Notes: generated by a model from the sequence alone, not told the origin. A stretch of DNA of 64,000 nt from Cerrena zonata (GCA_038087015.1 JASBNA010000018.1:372001-436000), one strand, 5' to 3'; shown: positions 45,155-58,103, counted from the first letter of the stretch. Made by a program: numbers and translations.

Positions 45155-45164
45155 TCCTAGGATT
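45155..45164 (-). promoter_or_regulatory. Conserved promoter box TCCTAGGATT of gene B
   Basis: Located 85 bp upstream of the gene B ATG, identical to the boxes of genes A and C. Confidence 0.5.
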
Positions 45165-46859
45165 TCAAGGATCCCATTGTGACCTCGAACAAATAGCGCC
45201 GAAACCAACATGATTTGATCGCAGTTCATGCTTTTGTCTACGCAGTGTTGTCCATTGAAGAATGCCACTGTCACTTATACAATAAGGTCCCCAGGTAGTC
45301 GTTCATTGAGTCTATCTTCCAGCTTAAGTATGTCACTATCAGTAAACAGAGTCTGTATATTGCACTAGCACGGCAGCATACAGGAAACGAATGCAACAGG
45401 TACACTAGGATATTAGTCTCTGTTCAATGCATGGACTCATAGGCTATACATTAACTCAGGACTTCTTTGATGGTCCTTGGTTTCGAAGAATGAGAGGAAG
45501 GTCACAGTCTGCAAAAATGTTCTGAGGAACATGACGGCTATATATGCCTCTCTGAGCATAGACGATTACTTGTGTCATACGGAGATTGATAGACCCGTCA
45601 AGGGCTTACTAGAAACATGCAGCAAGGCATACTCTATAATCACAATCACCACAATCGACAACAATGTCGAGGTTAGCTATTCACGTCGCCCCCGTGTTTT
45701 CGGTGGTCTCATCGGTGGGAAACATCCCCTTTATGCAACGAAAGAGATATCCTATACGATGTGAGGAGCGCGAGATCTTGATCAATAATTTTCCGTATTG
45801 AAGTCGAGATAGAGGACCTCGGTCTCGCTCAATAACGAGAGCATGAGAACACAGGTTGTATGGATCTAGAGGTGATCAAGCGAAATCCATCCATTCAAGC
45901 GAAGAATGTTGGAGCCTATGGAGGCATACATCCCCTTAGAGGATGTCCGTCCTGTGAACAAGTTGGCACGATCGACGATTAATCCGTTCAAGATGAATCT
46001 ATGAGCCCCAAACCCGATTCGTACTGGACGATCATACAGTGTATGATCATGCTCTTCATCATGTACAGTGAGACTGCGTTTTAACATTAGGCTTTGACGA
46101 TCGTTAGTGGGACCGACGTATTTGACAGAGTACGATGATCTAGTAGATATGAAAGTTTTCAAATCCACATACCTATTCGGAAGATATTCTGTAGTTCCTT
46201 TGTGTTCTGTTCAAATTCATTTCTACACCACCCAACGACACCCTCCTTTTCGAAACCCAGGTACCCAGCATCTAGATTCTATCTCAGCGCTGGGATACGT
46301 GTACGTTGGACGAGAACGACGAGTGGACGCATTCAACCCGAGAGGAGACTGTGCATACAGCCACGTCGAGCATGGGTGAGTTGTAGGTAAGCCGGTTGGG
46401 GTTGGGTTAGCAGTAAAGGGACCGACGTCCGAGATTTGAATATTTGGCCAGAGGTTGGTGTGGATACTGAACGACAAATAGAATCAGGCACCATAATGTG
46501 ATAAGAATACCTCAGTACCTGCGTCAGAATGCACACTGCAAATTCGATAGAGACAGAGTTTGAGCAAAGAAGAATGAGAGAGGGCATTGAAGAGTCACTT
46601 GAGACTTCGGTATAGGGAGATGTTATGTCATCTAGTCGTGTTATGTACGGTAGAAGAGGTGATAGTCAGCATATATAAAGGATAGCGCGTAGAAAGAGAA
46701 ATAGAGAGGTTTCACATTCGCTGCCATCCCGGGCCAGGGCAATAGCAACGGCCGTAGAGTTGGTACTGAAGTGAGAGAAAACAAGCATGTCAAGTATAAT
46801 ATGAAGGAGCTTCTCGCGTTAGAATATGATCGGCACGCGTAGAGGTCGAGTATCCTGGG
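45165..46859. other. No intact gene; degraded ORFs
   Basis: A 95-codon plus-strand ORF at 45477-45764 (YASLSIDDYLCHTEIDRPVK) and a 100-codon minus-strand ORF at 46168-45866 have no recognised domains. Otherwise nothing is supported. Confidence 0.3.
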
Positions 46860-47240
46860 GCGAGCCGTTGAATGGAGTTCTGTCGAAAGTCGCCAAGCGA
46901 GATATTGACGGTGGATTGTGAGTAGAGGCAGCTATTGAGGGCCATTATGAGACTTGATTATAGCTCGTAGTCCGCATAAGTAAAGTAGCACTTCAGAGTG
47001 CATAGATCGTGTAGCGTACGGCGGTATGGATATTTTGAGGATGAGAGTGTTTGGATTGACATTGATCTGACAATATACAAGAGTTTCAGAAAGACATTCG
47101 AGAAGAGACTCGATCGTCTGTATAAATCTTCTTACCTGCAGGCACAGCTCAACACGACAGCATAAAATGTAGATTGGTGAGTAAGCATTAGCGAGTACCA
47201 ACAAGGTGGCGTTAAGTGTAACGTGCAATAAGTACAACTA
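46860..47240 (-). repeat. Partial decayed copy of repeat R1
   Basis: Plus-strand GCCGTTGAAT..GCGAGATATTGACGG matches 39425-39475 (GCCGTTGAATAGAGCTGCG..GCGAGATATCGACGG). The later ATACAAGAGTTTCAGAAAGA matches 39625 and 52240. It is an isolated fragment. Confidence 0.45.
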
Positions 47241-48115
47241 TCGTTAGATGAAGGGCTTCAAAGATGTGGGAAGCCAAATTTTGAGACAACGGAGGTAGAG
47301 GATAACGGGAATTTGGACAGAGAAGGAGGGCATGAGACACAAGTAGCTCGAGTGGGAAGAGCACGGTAGGGCAGAATTGAAGGGTGAACCAGAAGGACAG
47401 TCACAGCTACTAGGGTGACGGCAAGCAGGGCAGACAGGAGCCGGGTGTTTTTTGTAAAAGAGAGCGGTTGGAGACTTGAGCTTGAGCTTTGGGCTCAGCA
47501 GGTCTATGAGAGGTACAAGTGAGAGACGGAGATGATTGGTACTCACTGTAGTCAGTGGGAACTCCTTCCGATCATCCTCCCTACTAGGCATTCGACGCCC
47601 AGAAACCTCTCGATGCTCTTCCTTCCCCTCGATATTTTCACGCGTCACTTCGAGCTAGTCTCCATCGAGCTCAGTCCATCGAGAATGGGGAATTCATATT
47701 ATCTATGCCCCCTCGCTCGCTCAGATCCATCCCATTGATATGGATTCTGAAGCATGTTGTGCAGGAGTCTCAAAACGCTTTAACACCGGTCGACAAGCAT
47801 GGTTTATCCAGGCGGAGTACGGCGAGGACCTGCATCTCGAGAGCGTGTATAGTAAAGGTATGGGAGAAGATGACGAGAAGGCACGTTTGGTAGGGGGATA
47901 CTGAGGGTCTGAGAGAGTACACGTCGTTTTTGATAACGTTAGAACCCAGTAGAAGAAGAATGAGTGAAACCCTATCGAGGAAACGTAGGAACCAAGGAGT
48001 CAGGTAAGGTGGAGAAGAGAACGCAGACAATCAACCGAAGACTTCCGGCTCAGGCGAATCAAGCTCGAGTGGTTCGTTCAAAGAGATACAAGCAGGAGAA
48101 GAGCAGGAGTGGGGT
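47241..48115 (-). repeat. Repeat R2, minus-strand partner of unit 3
   Basis: Minus-strand CCTTACCTGACTCC..TACGTTTCCTCGATAG (about 48010-47970) and the following AAAAACGACGTGTACTCTCT match the plus-strand unit at 53285-53630, except that about 270 bp present there are missing here. Reads NVIKNDVYSLRP and ETPAQHASESI. Decayed; function unknown. Confidence 0.45.
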
Positions 48116-49500
48116 ACGCTGCTCCTCCGAGTCGGCGAGTCCCGATCGCGATCGTAGCCCGACAGCCGCCTCTCGTCTTCCTCGTCAACATTCTACTCTC
48201 TGCTCCCAGCTACAGTCGCACGATGTCGTCGTTATACCCACATCTCTCGGGCATCGATGCGTCCACTTGGGCAGCAAGCACTAGGAGTTCAGCTAACCTT
48301 ACACCCTGTGAACGTTAGTAGGCTGAGTCCACAGGAGTCCACCTCCGGCGTGCCTATCTCCCTCACGTCAACTTAATCCTCCTCTACGTCTACCTCACGC
48401 AGTATCCACCGGTAGTCCTTCGTGGTGATCTTCTCAGTTTGTCAGGCTACGAACGTCATCCTGTGCTCTTTCTTCCCGCAGCTATTCGCTGTTGGCTCTC
48501 CTCTGGCAGTATTACTACTATCTGTTCCGTCTCCTTCGTCAACACCATCCACTCTGAGGATCTCACTCCAAGCTACTCGCCATCAAGTAACGTGGTCCAC
48601 TTCTTACACCCCGAGGTTCTGGATCTATCATGTCTATCGGATGCCGACTTGGGCTACAACTACTGGCCCCGGCTCAAGCATTCTCTTCTGCTTGCTCCCT
48701 CCGAGTCACCTTATATATCCAAACTCTCGTCTACTAGTCTCTCTAGTATGCCTGTCTCGTATTACCTCAGCCCTCTCCACCCCTCACACTATCCTTCATC
48801 AGTAGTCCTTCACGGTCACTTTCTTCCCGACCTCTAAGACTTCGGTCATGAACTATCCTCTTATGTTCTTTCTTTTCCCGATTGTACACCTAACGGCTCT
48901 CTCCTGGTAGTATCTGCTCTGACTCTTTCTCCAAAATCGCTTCCCTACAAGAACAACTCTGCGGTACCATATACTGGATCGACTCGCTGACTCGCATCTT
49001 GCTCTTCGTTCACCCACCGTGCTCGCGATCAAGGATCCATCGAGACGATTGAGCATCCTGCTACTCGTATGTCTTTCTGAAATTCTTGTGTATTGCTAGA
49101 TACTGACAACCTTTGTGATTCTACTTTCAAATTAGATGTACCACGATATGCTACGTACTCCCCAAATCCTACTTCGCATGTACAGACTACGAATCAGGTT
49201 CATACCTCACGCTGGACTCCCACTGCATATAGTCAGTCGTCAACATCTCGCTCGAACCTCAGACTAATAGCTCACCTAATGATATTCAATTGTGTTGACC
49301 GTCTTTCCTTAGGAACTCATCCCTTGGAACCTGTGTATATCGCTCTTGGCACGGCCATGTTCCTCAGCAACGAATCTATGGCCGTCGATGTGGACCTAGC
49401 GATCATCGAAGAGTCAGGAACACGGACGGTGAGAGGGAAAGAACGAACTTCTGGTATGGAGTTGGAATATTACTAGGTACGTCTCTCCACAAATTTTGAC
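48116..49500 (+). repeat. Repeat R1, plus-strand partner of unit 3
   Basis: Begins with a likely first exon at 48224 (GIDASTWAASTRSSANLTP), also found at 53102 on the minus strand. Later comes FLHPEVLDLSCLSDADLG (about 48600-48650) and YWPRLKHSLLLAPSESPY. Near 49093-49476 an open stretch reads LSLGTHPLEPVYIALGTAMF. This is the best-preserved R1 copy but still frameshifted between segments. Confidence 0.5.
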
Positions 49501-51814
49501 CACTTGTTTTTGCACCCATCCAGCTCTGAAAGAAAGGCTCGATGGGATCTGCATCTCGTCATCAACCTACATGCCCTGCGGTCCACACTTTCCTTCGTAG
49601 GCCCCATATCTCAATTTCTACGTCTATCTTTGCTATTTTCTGAGACTCTGGTTCAGACTTCCTGAGTCACTAGCAACCCCTCGGATGCGCATTACAGATG
49701 TCGAAGATACCTTCTTAATGCAATGACCACAACGGACAGAAAGCCTATTGCCTGTCCTGTTATCACTGTGTGGTCAATGCCTGAAACGTCAAGTCTAGCA
49801 CGCTCTCTTCCGTCATCAACTGCATACACCCACTGATACCCTTCCTGTTGGGAGACATGCATTCATATCTCATCCTCTACCTTATTTTTTGGACTTGGCA
49901 CGAAAATTGATACTACGCTCTGTACCCGGGAATCCCTCCGTCGACTCTCGTACTTATCGTCGTGTTCGCACATTTCAAGGCCTATCACAACGCTATTCCT
50001 GCTATCTCTCTCTTGATGTTTCACATTCGCACCATCTATATCATGGTTCCATTGTCGTGGGGGAGTGAACTACATATGCATGATCACGAAACATGTACTA
50101 CATCGTACTAGGTGTCATTACGAGACAAATAAATCTATCTCACGCTAGGCATTTGAACATTGCTGATGAGTTATTCAGTCCGAACAGTTGGCTACTTGCA
50201 CTATGGTAGGTAACCAAAGATCATTAGCTCTTCACGCGGAAAAGTTGCTAAAAGGTCATGGTTGATGGCTAGATGGTAATGGTCTCAAGAATGAACGGAG
50301 GTCATCGAGATGCATAGACAAACTGAAGTACAAAGAGATGTCTTCGATGGGGAGGTCCAGATACGAGCAAGAGTATTATCAATCAAACCGACACAAAGTC
50401 ACGACCACATCAAAAGCGAGAGCAGTGGGGTGTCGTGTTTGCGGTGCTGCCGTTCCAGGACCAAGGGAGAATGAGGTTCAATAAGTGCGACAACATAGTA
50501 AAGAACTGTTGGAGAGTTATCAAAGATAAGTAGGAAGGCTCATCTGTCAAAGAGTGGTGTGTGATTTGACAGAACGCACTTCAGAAAAGTCGTCATCAAT
50601 GTACTTGCTCGCCTGCGTCTGTATTGGCTATAACCTTCGCCCCTGTGTGTAAACGACAAGGAAACGAGCTTGAAAAAGCTCATGTTTTGATGAATCCACT
50701 GAATATGTGTTTCATCACTAGTTTGCTCCGCTATAGAGTAGTGAGGTGGTGTTCAAAGAGGTTCAACAGCGAGACATGTTTTCCACCTTCTCAGGGTTGA
50801 TCGAGATTACGCATCGGTAGGAAATATATTGATCTAACGAGTCCATAAGACATTCGAGATACCCCTCGAGCCAATGGGAGAATGAGATCAACCAAGTTTT
50901 GGAAGTTGGAGAGACGAGACTTGTTAGGCATAAGCACCACAGCGAAGGCGAATGTGTTTGAAGGAATTACAAGAGAGACTATTATCCTTCCGACATCATG
51001 TAATGTGTAAGAGAACAGCCGCAGCGGTCTAGTACAAGCGTCAAGAAGCAACATCTGCAAAACGCTCGCAAGAAGTCGAGTCGCCGTCAACTCGGAGTCA
51101 TGGACGTAAGCAGTTTGCAAGAGTATTCTTCATCATTTTCAGGAAGCGTCCTCACCCAGTCGTACGTGGACAGTTGTTTGGACGATGCACTCATCTACTC
51201 AAGCTCAGTTGCCGTGAAAAGAATTACCAATACACGTACCTATTACAAGACGATCTGCAGTCCCCAATTCTCCTTCCACTCCGTCAAACAGCATCACCTC
51301 TGCCTCGAGATCCCACTATGGGGCCGACCACCGAATACTTTAATTAGGAGGGGTCGCCATTGCCTGCGCGAGATTACAACGTCGACAATGATATATGGGT
51401 ATGTTTCTTTGGAGAGCGGAGGAGGAAGTCGACGAGGAAGAGTGTTGCGTGAACGGCCGGGTTGTAAATACACCAGTTGAAGCGACAAAGGGCAATACCA
51501 TGACTGACCCAAGATTTGGAGCCTTGGCACGGAGAATCTTTGGCATAAACATATCACAAGAGGAAAGGCAAACGATAACAAACATCAGAGAACCTGCGTC
51601 TGAATGAGGAGGGATCATTTGACACGCGCGGAGTTCTTCAGCCACGAAAAAGGTTGAGACTCCGGGTAGGAGGGGTTTCTTGTCGAGTTGTCGAGTTGTG
51701 ATATGCGCGGCAGAGGTGTTGTTAGTACGCATAGACCGCATAGACCTTTGACAACCATATTATTCATAGCGGAGCGATTGAGAAGAGAACAAGTATAAAA
51801 AGATGACATCAGGG
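49501..51814. other. Repeat-derived sequence without a supported gene
   Basis: 49538-49760 matches 37259-37500, and 50400-50600 matches 37580-37730. Elsewhere only short ORFs are present, for example a plus-strand one near 51395-51607 (DPRFGALARRIFGINISQ), with no recognised domain. Confidence 0.35.
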
Positions 51815-53200
51815 TAGCGAGTCAGCAAAGCGAGTGGTCAACAAGTTTCGAGAGACGTACCTAGTGATATTCCAACTCCTACTCCATACCAGAAGCTCAT
51901 TCTATTTCTCTCATTCTATCTGGGTCACTGACCCTCCGACGACCGCTAGACCTCTACTGACGGCTATAGGTTTGGTAGAGAGAAAAACGGCTATTCCAAG
52001 AGGGATACACGGAGGGTTCAGGGGGCGAGTTCCTAAAGAGAGAACATCGACACACATTGAGGATGAATATTGTAAGCTGTGGACAGAGTTTCATCGAAGG
52101 TCATTGGGCGAGTTATCGACAGCAGAACATGAGTACTCTGCATACAAAAGTAGCACTTTGGGGTAGATGGATCGAGTAGATTATGGAGGTATGTTGACTT
52201 TGAGAGTATATTCAAGTGGACTGTGAGTGATCCAACGGTATACGAGGCTTTCAGAAACACGTACAGGAAGTACCGGTATGAGACTCGATCGTCGTGACGT
52301 ATCCCTCGTCTGCGAATACGGTGCGTAATCGCAGCGAGAGATGTAGATGTGTGAGCAAATGAGTTTGGCCGAGGGTTTAGCAGGATATGGTGTCGTCGAA
52401 TTGTCCTTGCGTAGAAGTCGTTTCGGTGAAGGAATTACAGCGGATACTGCTAGGAGAGCGCTATTGGACAAGTAATTGGAGGAAGGGGCATATGTCAATG
52501 TTCGTGTTTATGAAGTCCTTGAGATCAAAGAGAGGGTGTCTGCGAAGGGCTGCTGATGGAGATTAGTGCAAAGGCAAGGGAGTACTGGGTTGAAGCGAGA
52601 AATGTATACCAGAAGACGAGACGTTGGATGTATGAGATGACTCAGAGGGAGTAAGTAGAAGAGAATGCCTGAGCCGGTGCCAGTAGTATGAGTATCCGAT
52701 AGTAGATAGAGAACCTCGGGGTGTAAGAAGCAGACTGCCTTATCGATGGCGAATAGCTCGGAGTAAGAGAATGAGTAGAACATCGAGGAGGAAGAGTACC
52801 CATTCGAGTAGAGGAAGAAGCTTGACGAGTCAGAACAGACACGGAAGAGAGCCAACAGAGACGAACAGGCGGGAAAAAACAGAGCGCAGGATGTCATTTG
52901 CGGGTTTAAAGACCGAGGAGAAGGTCACCGCGAAGGCCAGCCGGAGGATACTGTCAGACGCGGAGAAAGGTGATAGGCACACCGGAGGTGGTCTTGACGT
53001 TCGGAGGGATGTACTTACGGGGTATGAGTTAGCCGAACTCCTAGTGCTTGCTGCCTAAGTCGATGCATCGATACCCAAGAGACATGGGTATGACGAAGAC
53101 ATCGGGCTGTAAGCAACTATTGTAGCTGGGACTAGAGAGAGTAGAACATCGACGATCGACGATCGGGGTGCCGAGCGTCAGAATACGATCGGGATGAGGA
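51815..53200 (-). repeat. Decayed copy of repeat R1 (unit 4)
   Basis: Aligned along its length with 39170-40207: AGTTTCGAGAGACGTACCTAG matches AGTTTCGAGAGGCGTACCTAG, followed by CTGGGTCACTGACCCTCCGA. The first exon starts at 53102 (GIDAST, then TAG where the 48.2-kb copy has Trp). It lies divergent from the plus-strand partner at 53215. Confidence 0.55.
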
Positions 53201-53214
53201 GGAGTATTGACCAC

Positions 53215-53950
53215 TCCACTCCTGCTCATCTTTTGCTTTGTATCTCTCTCTCAACAAGTGTCTAGACACACTCTCTTGTACGCCTTACCTGGCTCCATGC
53301 ATCCTTCGTTTTCCCGATAGCTTTGCTTGTCCTACGCCCTTCCAGTTGCCAAACTATGTCGTTGCCGTCCTTGAGGGCAGAGGTGTCTCACGCGATATCG
53401 GGATGGCTGCTCTTGACAGAAATACAGGAAAGGTGTTCCTCGTTCAAGTGAGTGTTTTTGTTGCCCCCACGCTGTCTTACACTAAGCGATGTATTAGCTT
53501 GCGGACACCACCACTTACGTCAAAACGTTGCAACAATTCAACTTACATACATGTTGGTTCGCTTATGCCTTCAACTCCGCTAGTCATCCCTCCTCTACCG
53601 CCTTCTAATATCCTCAAAAACGATGTATATCCTCTCAGGCCCCAGATATCCTACCGAACGTAGCTCTTCGTCATACCTTCCAAAACTCGCTTGCAAGGAT
53701 ATCAATCCGCACCGAAGAGCTTGTCAATCAGTGTCAAAACTGCTTGAGACCTTTGCACAACATGCTTGGATTCTACAGCTGCTTTTCTCTTGCATGTGTC
53801 TCAAGCATCCCTTCGCACACCCTCCCCGATGAATCAACATTCCGCCACAACTCGCTCCCGTTGCTCCTGTTTGAACCGGCGCACCGGCTGGTGCATCATG
53901 TTTTACCTGTCCACGAGATGCTTTGCTTGTAACAAGAATATTTTGCTGTG
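53215..53950 (+). pseudogene. MSH4: Repeat R2 of unit 4 carrying an MSH4-like exon fragment
   Basis: The plus strand reads NYVVAVLEGRGVSRDIGMAA (about 53350-53410) and TGKVFLVQ. A 47-nt GT..AG intron (about 53449-53498) then joins to LADTTTYVKTLQQFNLH. This is the N-terminal connector signature of the meiotic MutS homologue MSH4 (VAVLEGRG..., QFADNTTY-like). The frame breaks just after it, and there is no ATPase domain. The surrounding R2 sequence (PYLAPCILRFP before, LKNDVYPLRPQ after) occurs at 47.9 kb without this insert. It is a fragment, not a functional gene. The MSH4 assignment is by recognition of one motif block only. Confidence 0.5.
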
Positions 53951-55084
53951 AGTATTGTACTTCTTATCCCTAGCACTCCAAAAATATATGCTACTCATCC
54001 CATGTATTACTACAGCTTACAAGCTTCTCGTTGCTCTCAAAAGGCACTAGCCGTGATCTGACCTCGACTCCTCGCTCAACTACCCCCATTAAACCACGCC
54101 AATAACCCACCGTACCCTGTTGCAAGCTCATAGATCCTCTTTGTTAGCGAACCTCGGAGCATAAGTTTCCGAGCCGATACAACCATTTGCAGATGATAAC
54201 TTGAATAGAGCGAGAATTCCGAGGAATATTTTCGGTGGGGTTAGAACACGACTATGTACGTCTGTCAAAATCCTCTCACTATGATCTATACCAATATACT
54301 CACTTTTGTCAGGTCGCCTGTAATATCTCTGCATATATATGTAAGCCATATCACTAGAGTGCATACTGGACCTTCACAATCGTCTGGATTCACCTTCTGC
54401 AGCTAGATGTACTCCTGCTAGTGTCACTTCTATTCCGCCTTGGATGCTTTTCATTAGACTGTACACTGTCATGTACTGAATATCTTGGTACTTCTGAATA
54501 TATTATACCAGATGTCTTACTGTCATCACTCTGCTGCGCCTCTCTGGTCATCCCAATTGATACACATTTGCACTCGGTGTCACCATGACCCCCCCTCTCT
54601 TGTTGAACTGCTGTACTCAAACTTTCCAAGCTTCTCTGGGACAGCGGAAGATGGTCAATTTCCATTATCAACATTGCAATATTGCTTTCTATCTAAGCTG
54701 ACCGTGTATCCATTAACATCAAAAGAGAGTTGCAGACTGACTTCAGAAAAGTACGTCTATTCGATCGGATCCCATGTGTACGGTTACATGTACACTGACC
54801 TTGGGTGTTCGGGTGCCCTTAAGCAGATCAACATGAATGATGATCCTGTATTGGTTACCAGGATTCATGGCAGCCATTGCATACCTTCCTTTCTCTTACT
54901 CTTTGATGAGGCCTTATCTCACGCTTCGGTTGCATTAGTCCTGCTTGAGTACACTGACCTCAATGTAAAATCTCCAGATGTATGTACAAATCACACTTGT
55001 ACCAATTTAGAAGCCCAAGGAGTCTCCTCTTGTCCTGAGAACAGCACTCATGGACACACTTATTGCCTCAACCCCCCAATATCC
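53951..55084. other. No supported gene
   Basis: A 257-codon plus-strand open stretch (54485-55258) has Cys/His-rich but unrecognised sequence and merges into the exon-1 remnant at 55085. It may be partly derived from the same family. The rest is short ORFs. Confidence 0.3.
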
Positions 55085-55511
55085 TTTGTTATGAATGATC
55101 AGACTGGAGTATTGGCTGATCACACTTCCATCAATATTGATCCTATACTTGGTACCTCAAGTCAAGGTCCTATGGAAACTGATTTTCTCAAAAAGCCATC
55201 TCTCATCTTCATCCAACATGCATTTTCTATCTGGAGAGCCAATAACCATTGTTCTTGATAAATCTTGAGAGCAAGAACCTGAATATCTGTCAGGAGAGGA
55301 GCAATATCTATCCCCTCAAGTCCCAATTTTGACATCTCTATGTACTTGCATATCACCTACTATGTATATCTATTGACCACACAATCTGACACATACTTAT
55401 ATCACAGTTGGGCTTCTCCTTGTTCCATGTAGATCATTCCATATCAATAGACTGGTAGCATATATCACCTTGTACAAATATCATACACAATTTGCTATTT
55501 TACACTGTATT
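55085..55511 (+). pseudogene. Exon-1 remnant of the F-box-like family, inverted next to gene C
   Basis: Reads NDQTGVLADHTSINIDPILG and SSQGPMETDF, matching exon 1 of gene C (YDQTEESADHTSIDIDSILG). It then reads EPEYLSGEEQYLSPQ, as in the remnant at 33130. It carries stops and lacks the F-box exons. Its junction with the 3' end of gene C (TATTTTACACTGTATTCTAG) is nearly identical to that at 33350 next to gene A. Confidence 0.7.
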
Positions 55512-58103
55512 CTAGGTCTGATTAAGCACAGCCAAAAGACCACATCTATGTAACTTGGGTAAGATATCAGCCTGAAATGTGAGACCTTTAGAAAGAGTGC
55601 TTTTCTGTATTATTGTAACCTTGTGGAGTGATGCAAATTGAGGGGAAGTGAGAAGAGTGTCAATCCTGTTCCAAAGCTCAACATCAATATCACTGATTTT
55701 GATATCATAAATTGTGTCAAATATTACAGAGATGTAAGCAATATCAGTTGAGGTTATAGTTTGAAGTTGATTGAGCATGCTTTCTGCCTGGGAATCATAG
55801 CCAGTTGTATAATTGAGCTGAGCTAGATTGCTGCAACTCTCCAATGAGACTAAGTCAGAAGATCAGCCACAGTTCATATGTCACCATCTTTTATTGAAAC
55901 CAACTTACTTGGAACTGGTAAAATTGGAGAATTGAAGATAAGGATCTGTAGGTGATCACTGCAGTGCATCACAAGATCTTGAATTGCACTGCATAATAGA
56001 TCCATCTCATACTGAAAATCAACAGAATCTAGGTGAACGTTAAGGATTTTCAGATTTGAAGTAAATGTTCCTGCTTCAACCAGTGAATCCAGAAGCATTA
56101 CATGATTGATAGAATTTATGAATAATGTCAGTGATGTCAATGAGCATTTGAGCTTATTTTGATATAAAGACTTGAGTGAACATATATTCTTAACCAGATA
56201 TGCATCTATTACATCAATAGAGAGTGCTCTCAAGCACTGAAAACATGCCACAAATTGCCAAAACCATTGTAATGAACATGGGATTGCCTCTTCATTACAA
56301 TTCAAATCAACATCAAGACTCTGTATAGTTTTGTTGATAGCATATTTGAATATGCTTGGATGTACATCATTATATAAATAAGGTTTCAAAGTAAGCTCCT
56401 TGATATTGGGCAGCCTATGTACTAGTAACATAACCTGTGTGATTACTGAAAATTCTCCTTCTTCATCAAAGTCTTTCCAGCTTATACTTTGTACCAAGCT
56501 GCAAGTAGAAGGATGCTTGTGAATAAACATTGCATATGTGCAGATGTTTCTGCTATCAAGAATGACATTGACATTGTAATGTTTTCTAGCTCTTTTTGAC
56601 CATATATGACACACTTGTGCACAAACACCCAAGTGCTTTTGTGGTGACTCATCACAACATGCAACCCAGTCTATGATAGCATCATAGATTTCATTGGGAA
56701 GACAACCATTTGAGAATGAGCTATATAAACAAGAAATTAAATATTACACAGAGAATGTAACAAATTGTTGTAACATACTGTTTGAATAGAGATGGAGGCT
56801 GTCTGACAAGGTAGAATGGTATTCGGATATGCCAGAATTGCTTCTTTCTAACAATCTTCAGCCATTCACCACATACAAGAGCACATTGGCACAACATCCT
56901 CTGAGGATTGCTTGTAAGCCTAGAATAGTCAAGATCTGGAAGCCAAGATATAATCATAAGATATATCTCATTGGGCAAGCATCCTATCCAGAATCTCCTG
57001 AAAATCAACACCTATTAGTAACAAGGATCACAAATAATCCTATATATGTACCTTTTAGGTAGTCTTGGAATTGTTGATACACTTAACCAATGACACTGAG
57101 ACCCATTAGTATAAGGTAGTGGTTGGGAAGGATCACTGACAAATACTGGAGTGAGATGTAGACCTGCAGACTGCTGGTGATCTGATAATGATCTCCATCT
57201 AGATACATTGAGGGATAAGTTTGAGGTGGTCATAAAAGGTGCCTGAACTATTGATATCATGTTATTATCACTTCCTTCAGGATGGTTTGGATCCAGAGTT
57301 GAAGAATGAGATGAGCCTTCATTCTGTGTATAGAGTGAACCACTCCATAAATCTTGTGATAGAGGGTGGTTGAAGGGAGAAGGAGGTAGTGATGTACTGA
57401 GTGTGCTGTTGGTGATAGGTGGTGAGATTTGAAGTGATGGCAAAGTGGGAATATGCAAGGAAATCAAGGTAGATGACCTAGGTGATGATATCTGCATTTC
57501 TGATGATTGTGGTAGGGGTTCGCCATACAAGGGACCAATCAAGGAGTAGGATGGTAGGGCTCTGGGATCAGAAAGAGAGTAGTGCACACTGGGAGCAAGC
57601 CCAACAAAATGCTTCAATGATAGCCCATGAAAATCTGGGCGTGAAACATATTCCTGGTCCATGAAGATGGAATGATCCACATGGACTGAGGAAGAGTCTG
57701 AATCTGTTTGATGTGTCAGATTGTCTGGTGAATAGATATCTGGGGTAGGCGATACACGAGAATGTGGAGATGTCGAAATCGGGGATAGATGTTGCTCCTG
57801 TCTTATCAAATATTCAGATTCTTGTTCCCAGGATTCATCGAGGACAGCAGCTGTTGGCTCTCCGAGTGGGAAATGAACGTCGGATGAAGATGAGGGAAGG
57901 GCAAGTGAGGTTGGGTTGTCGGATAAATCAGTTTCCATATGACCTTGACTTGAGGGACCAAGTATAGAATCGATATCAATGGAAGTGTGATCAGCCGATT
58001 CTTCAGTCTGATCGTAAACGGCTATCGGTCGCGACTGGAGAGACCACGACGACTGCAGATTGGATGGTAGCGAGGAAGTAGAGTGAGAGCGAGAGCGAGG
58101 CAT
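55512..58103 (-). CDS. F-box-like/LRR-like family protein, gene C (806 aa)
   Basis: Four exons: 58103-57052, 56997-56779, 56720-55909 and 55849-55512, with introns of 54, 58 and 59 nt in phases 2, 2 and 1; the frame is intact. Exon 1 (350 aa) begins MPRSRSHSTSSLPSNLQ and is Ser/Pro/His-rich with acidic patches. F-box-like motif 1 is GCLPNEIYLMIISWLPD (LPNE at 358-361) and motif 2 NGCLPNEIYDAIIDWVA (431-434), followed by Leu-rich segments as in gene A. Exons 2-4 are much closer to gene A than to gene B. Neighbouring sequence, including the inverted exon-1 remnant, is shared with the gene A locus, so A and C arose by duplication of a larger block. Confidence 0.82.

Noticed and set aside
54485..55258. 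257-codon plus-strand ORF as a real gene
   Set aside because: Its last third is a degraded exon-1 copy of the F-box-like family and the rest has no recognisable features; no intron or conserved start supports it.
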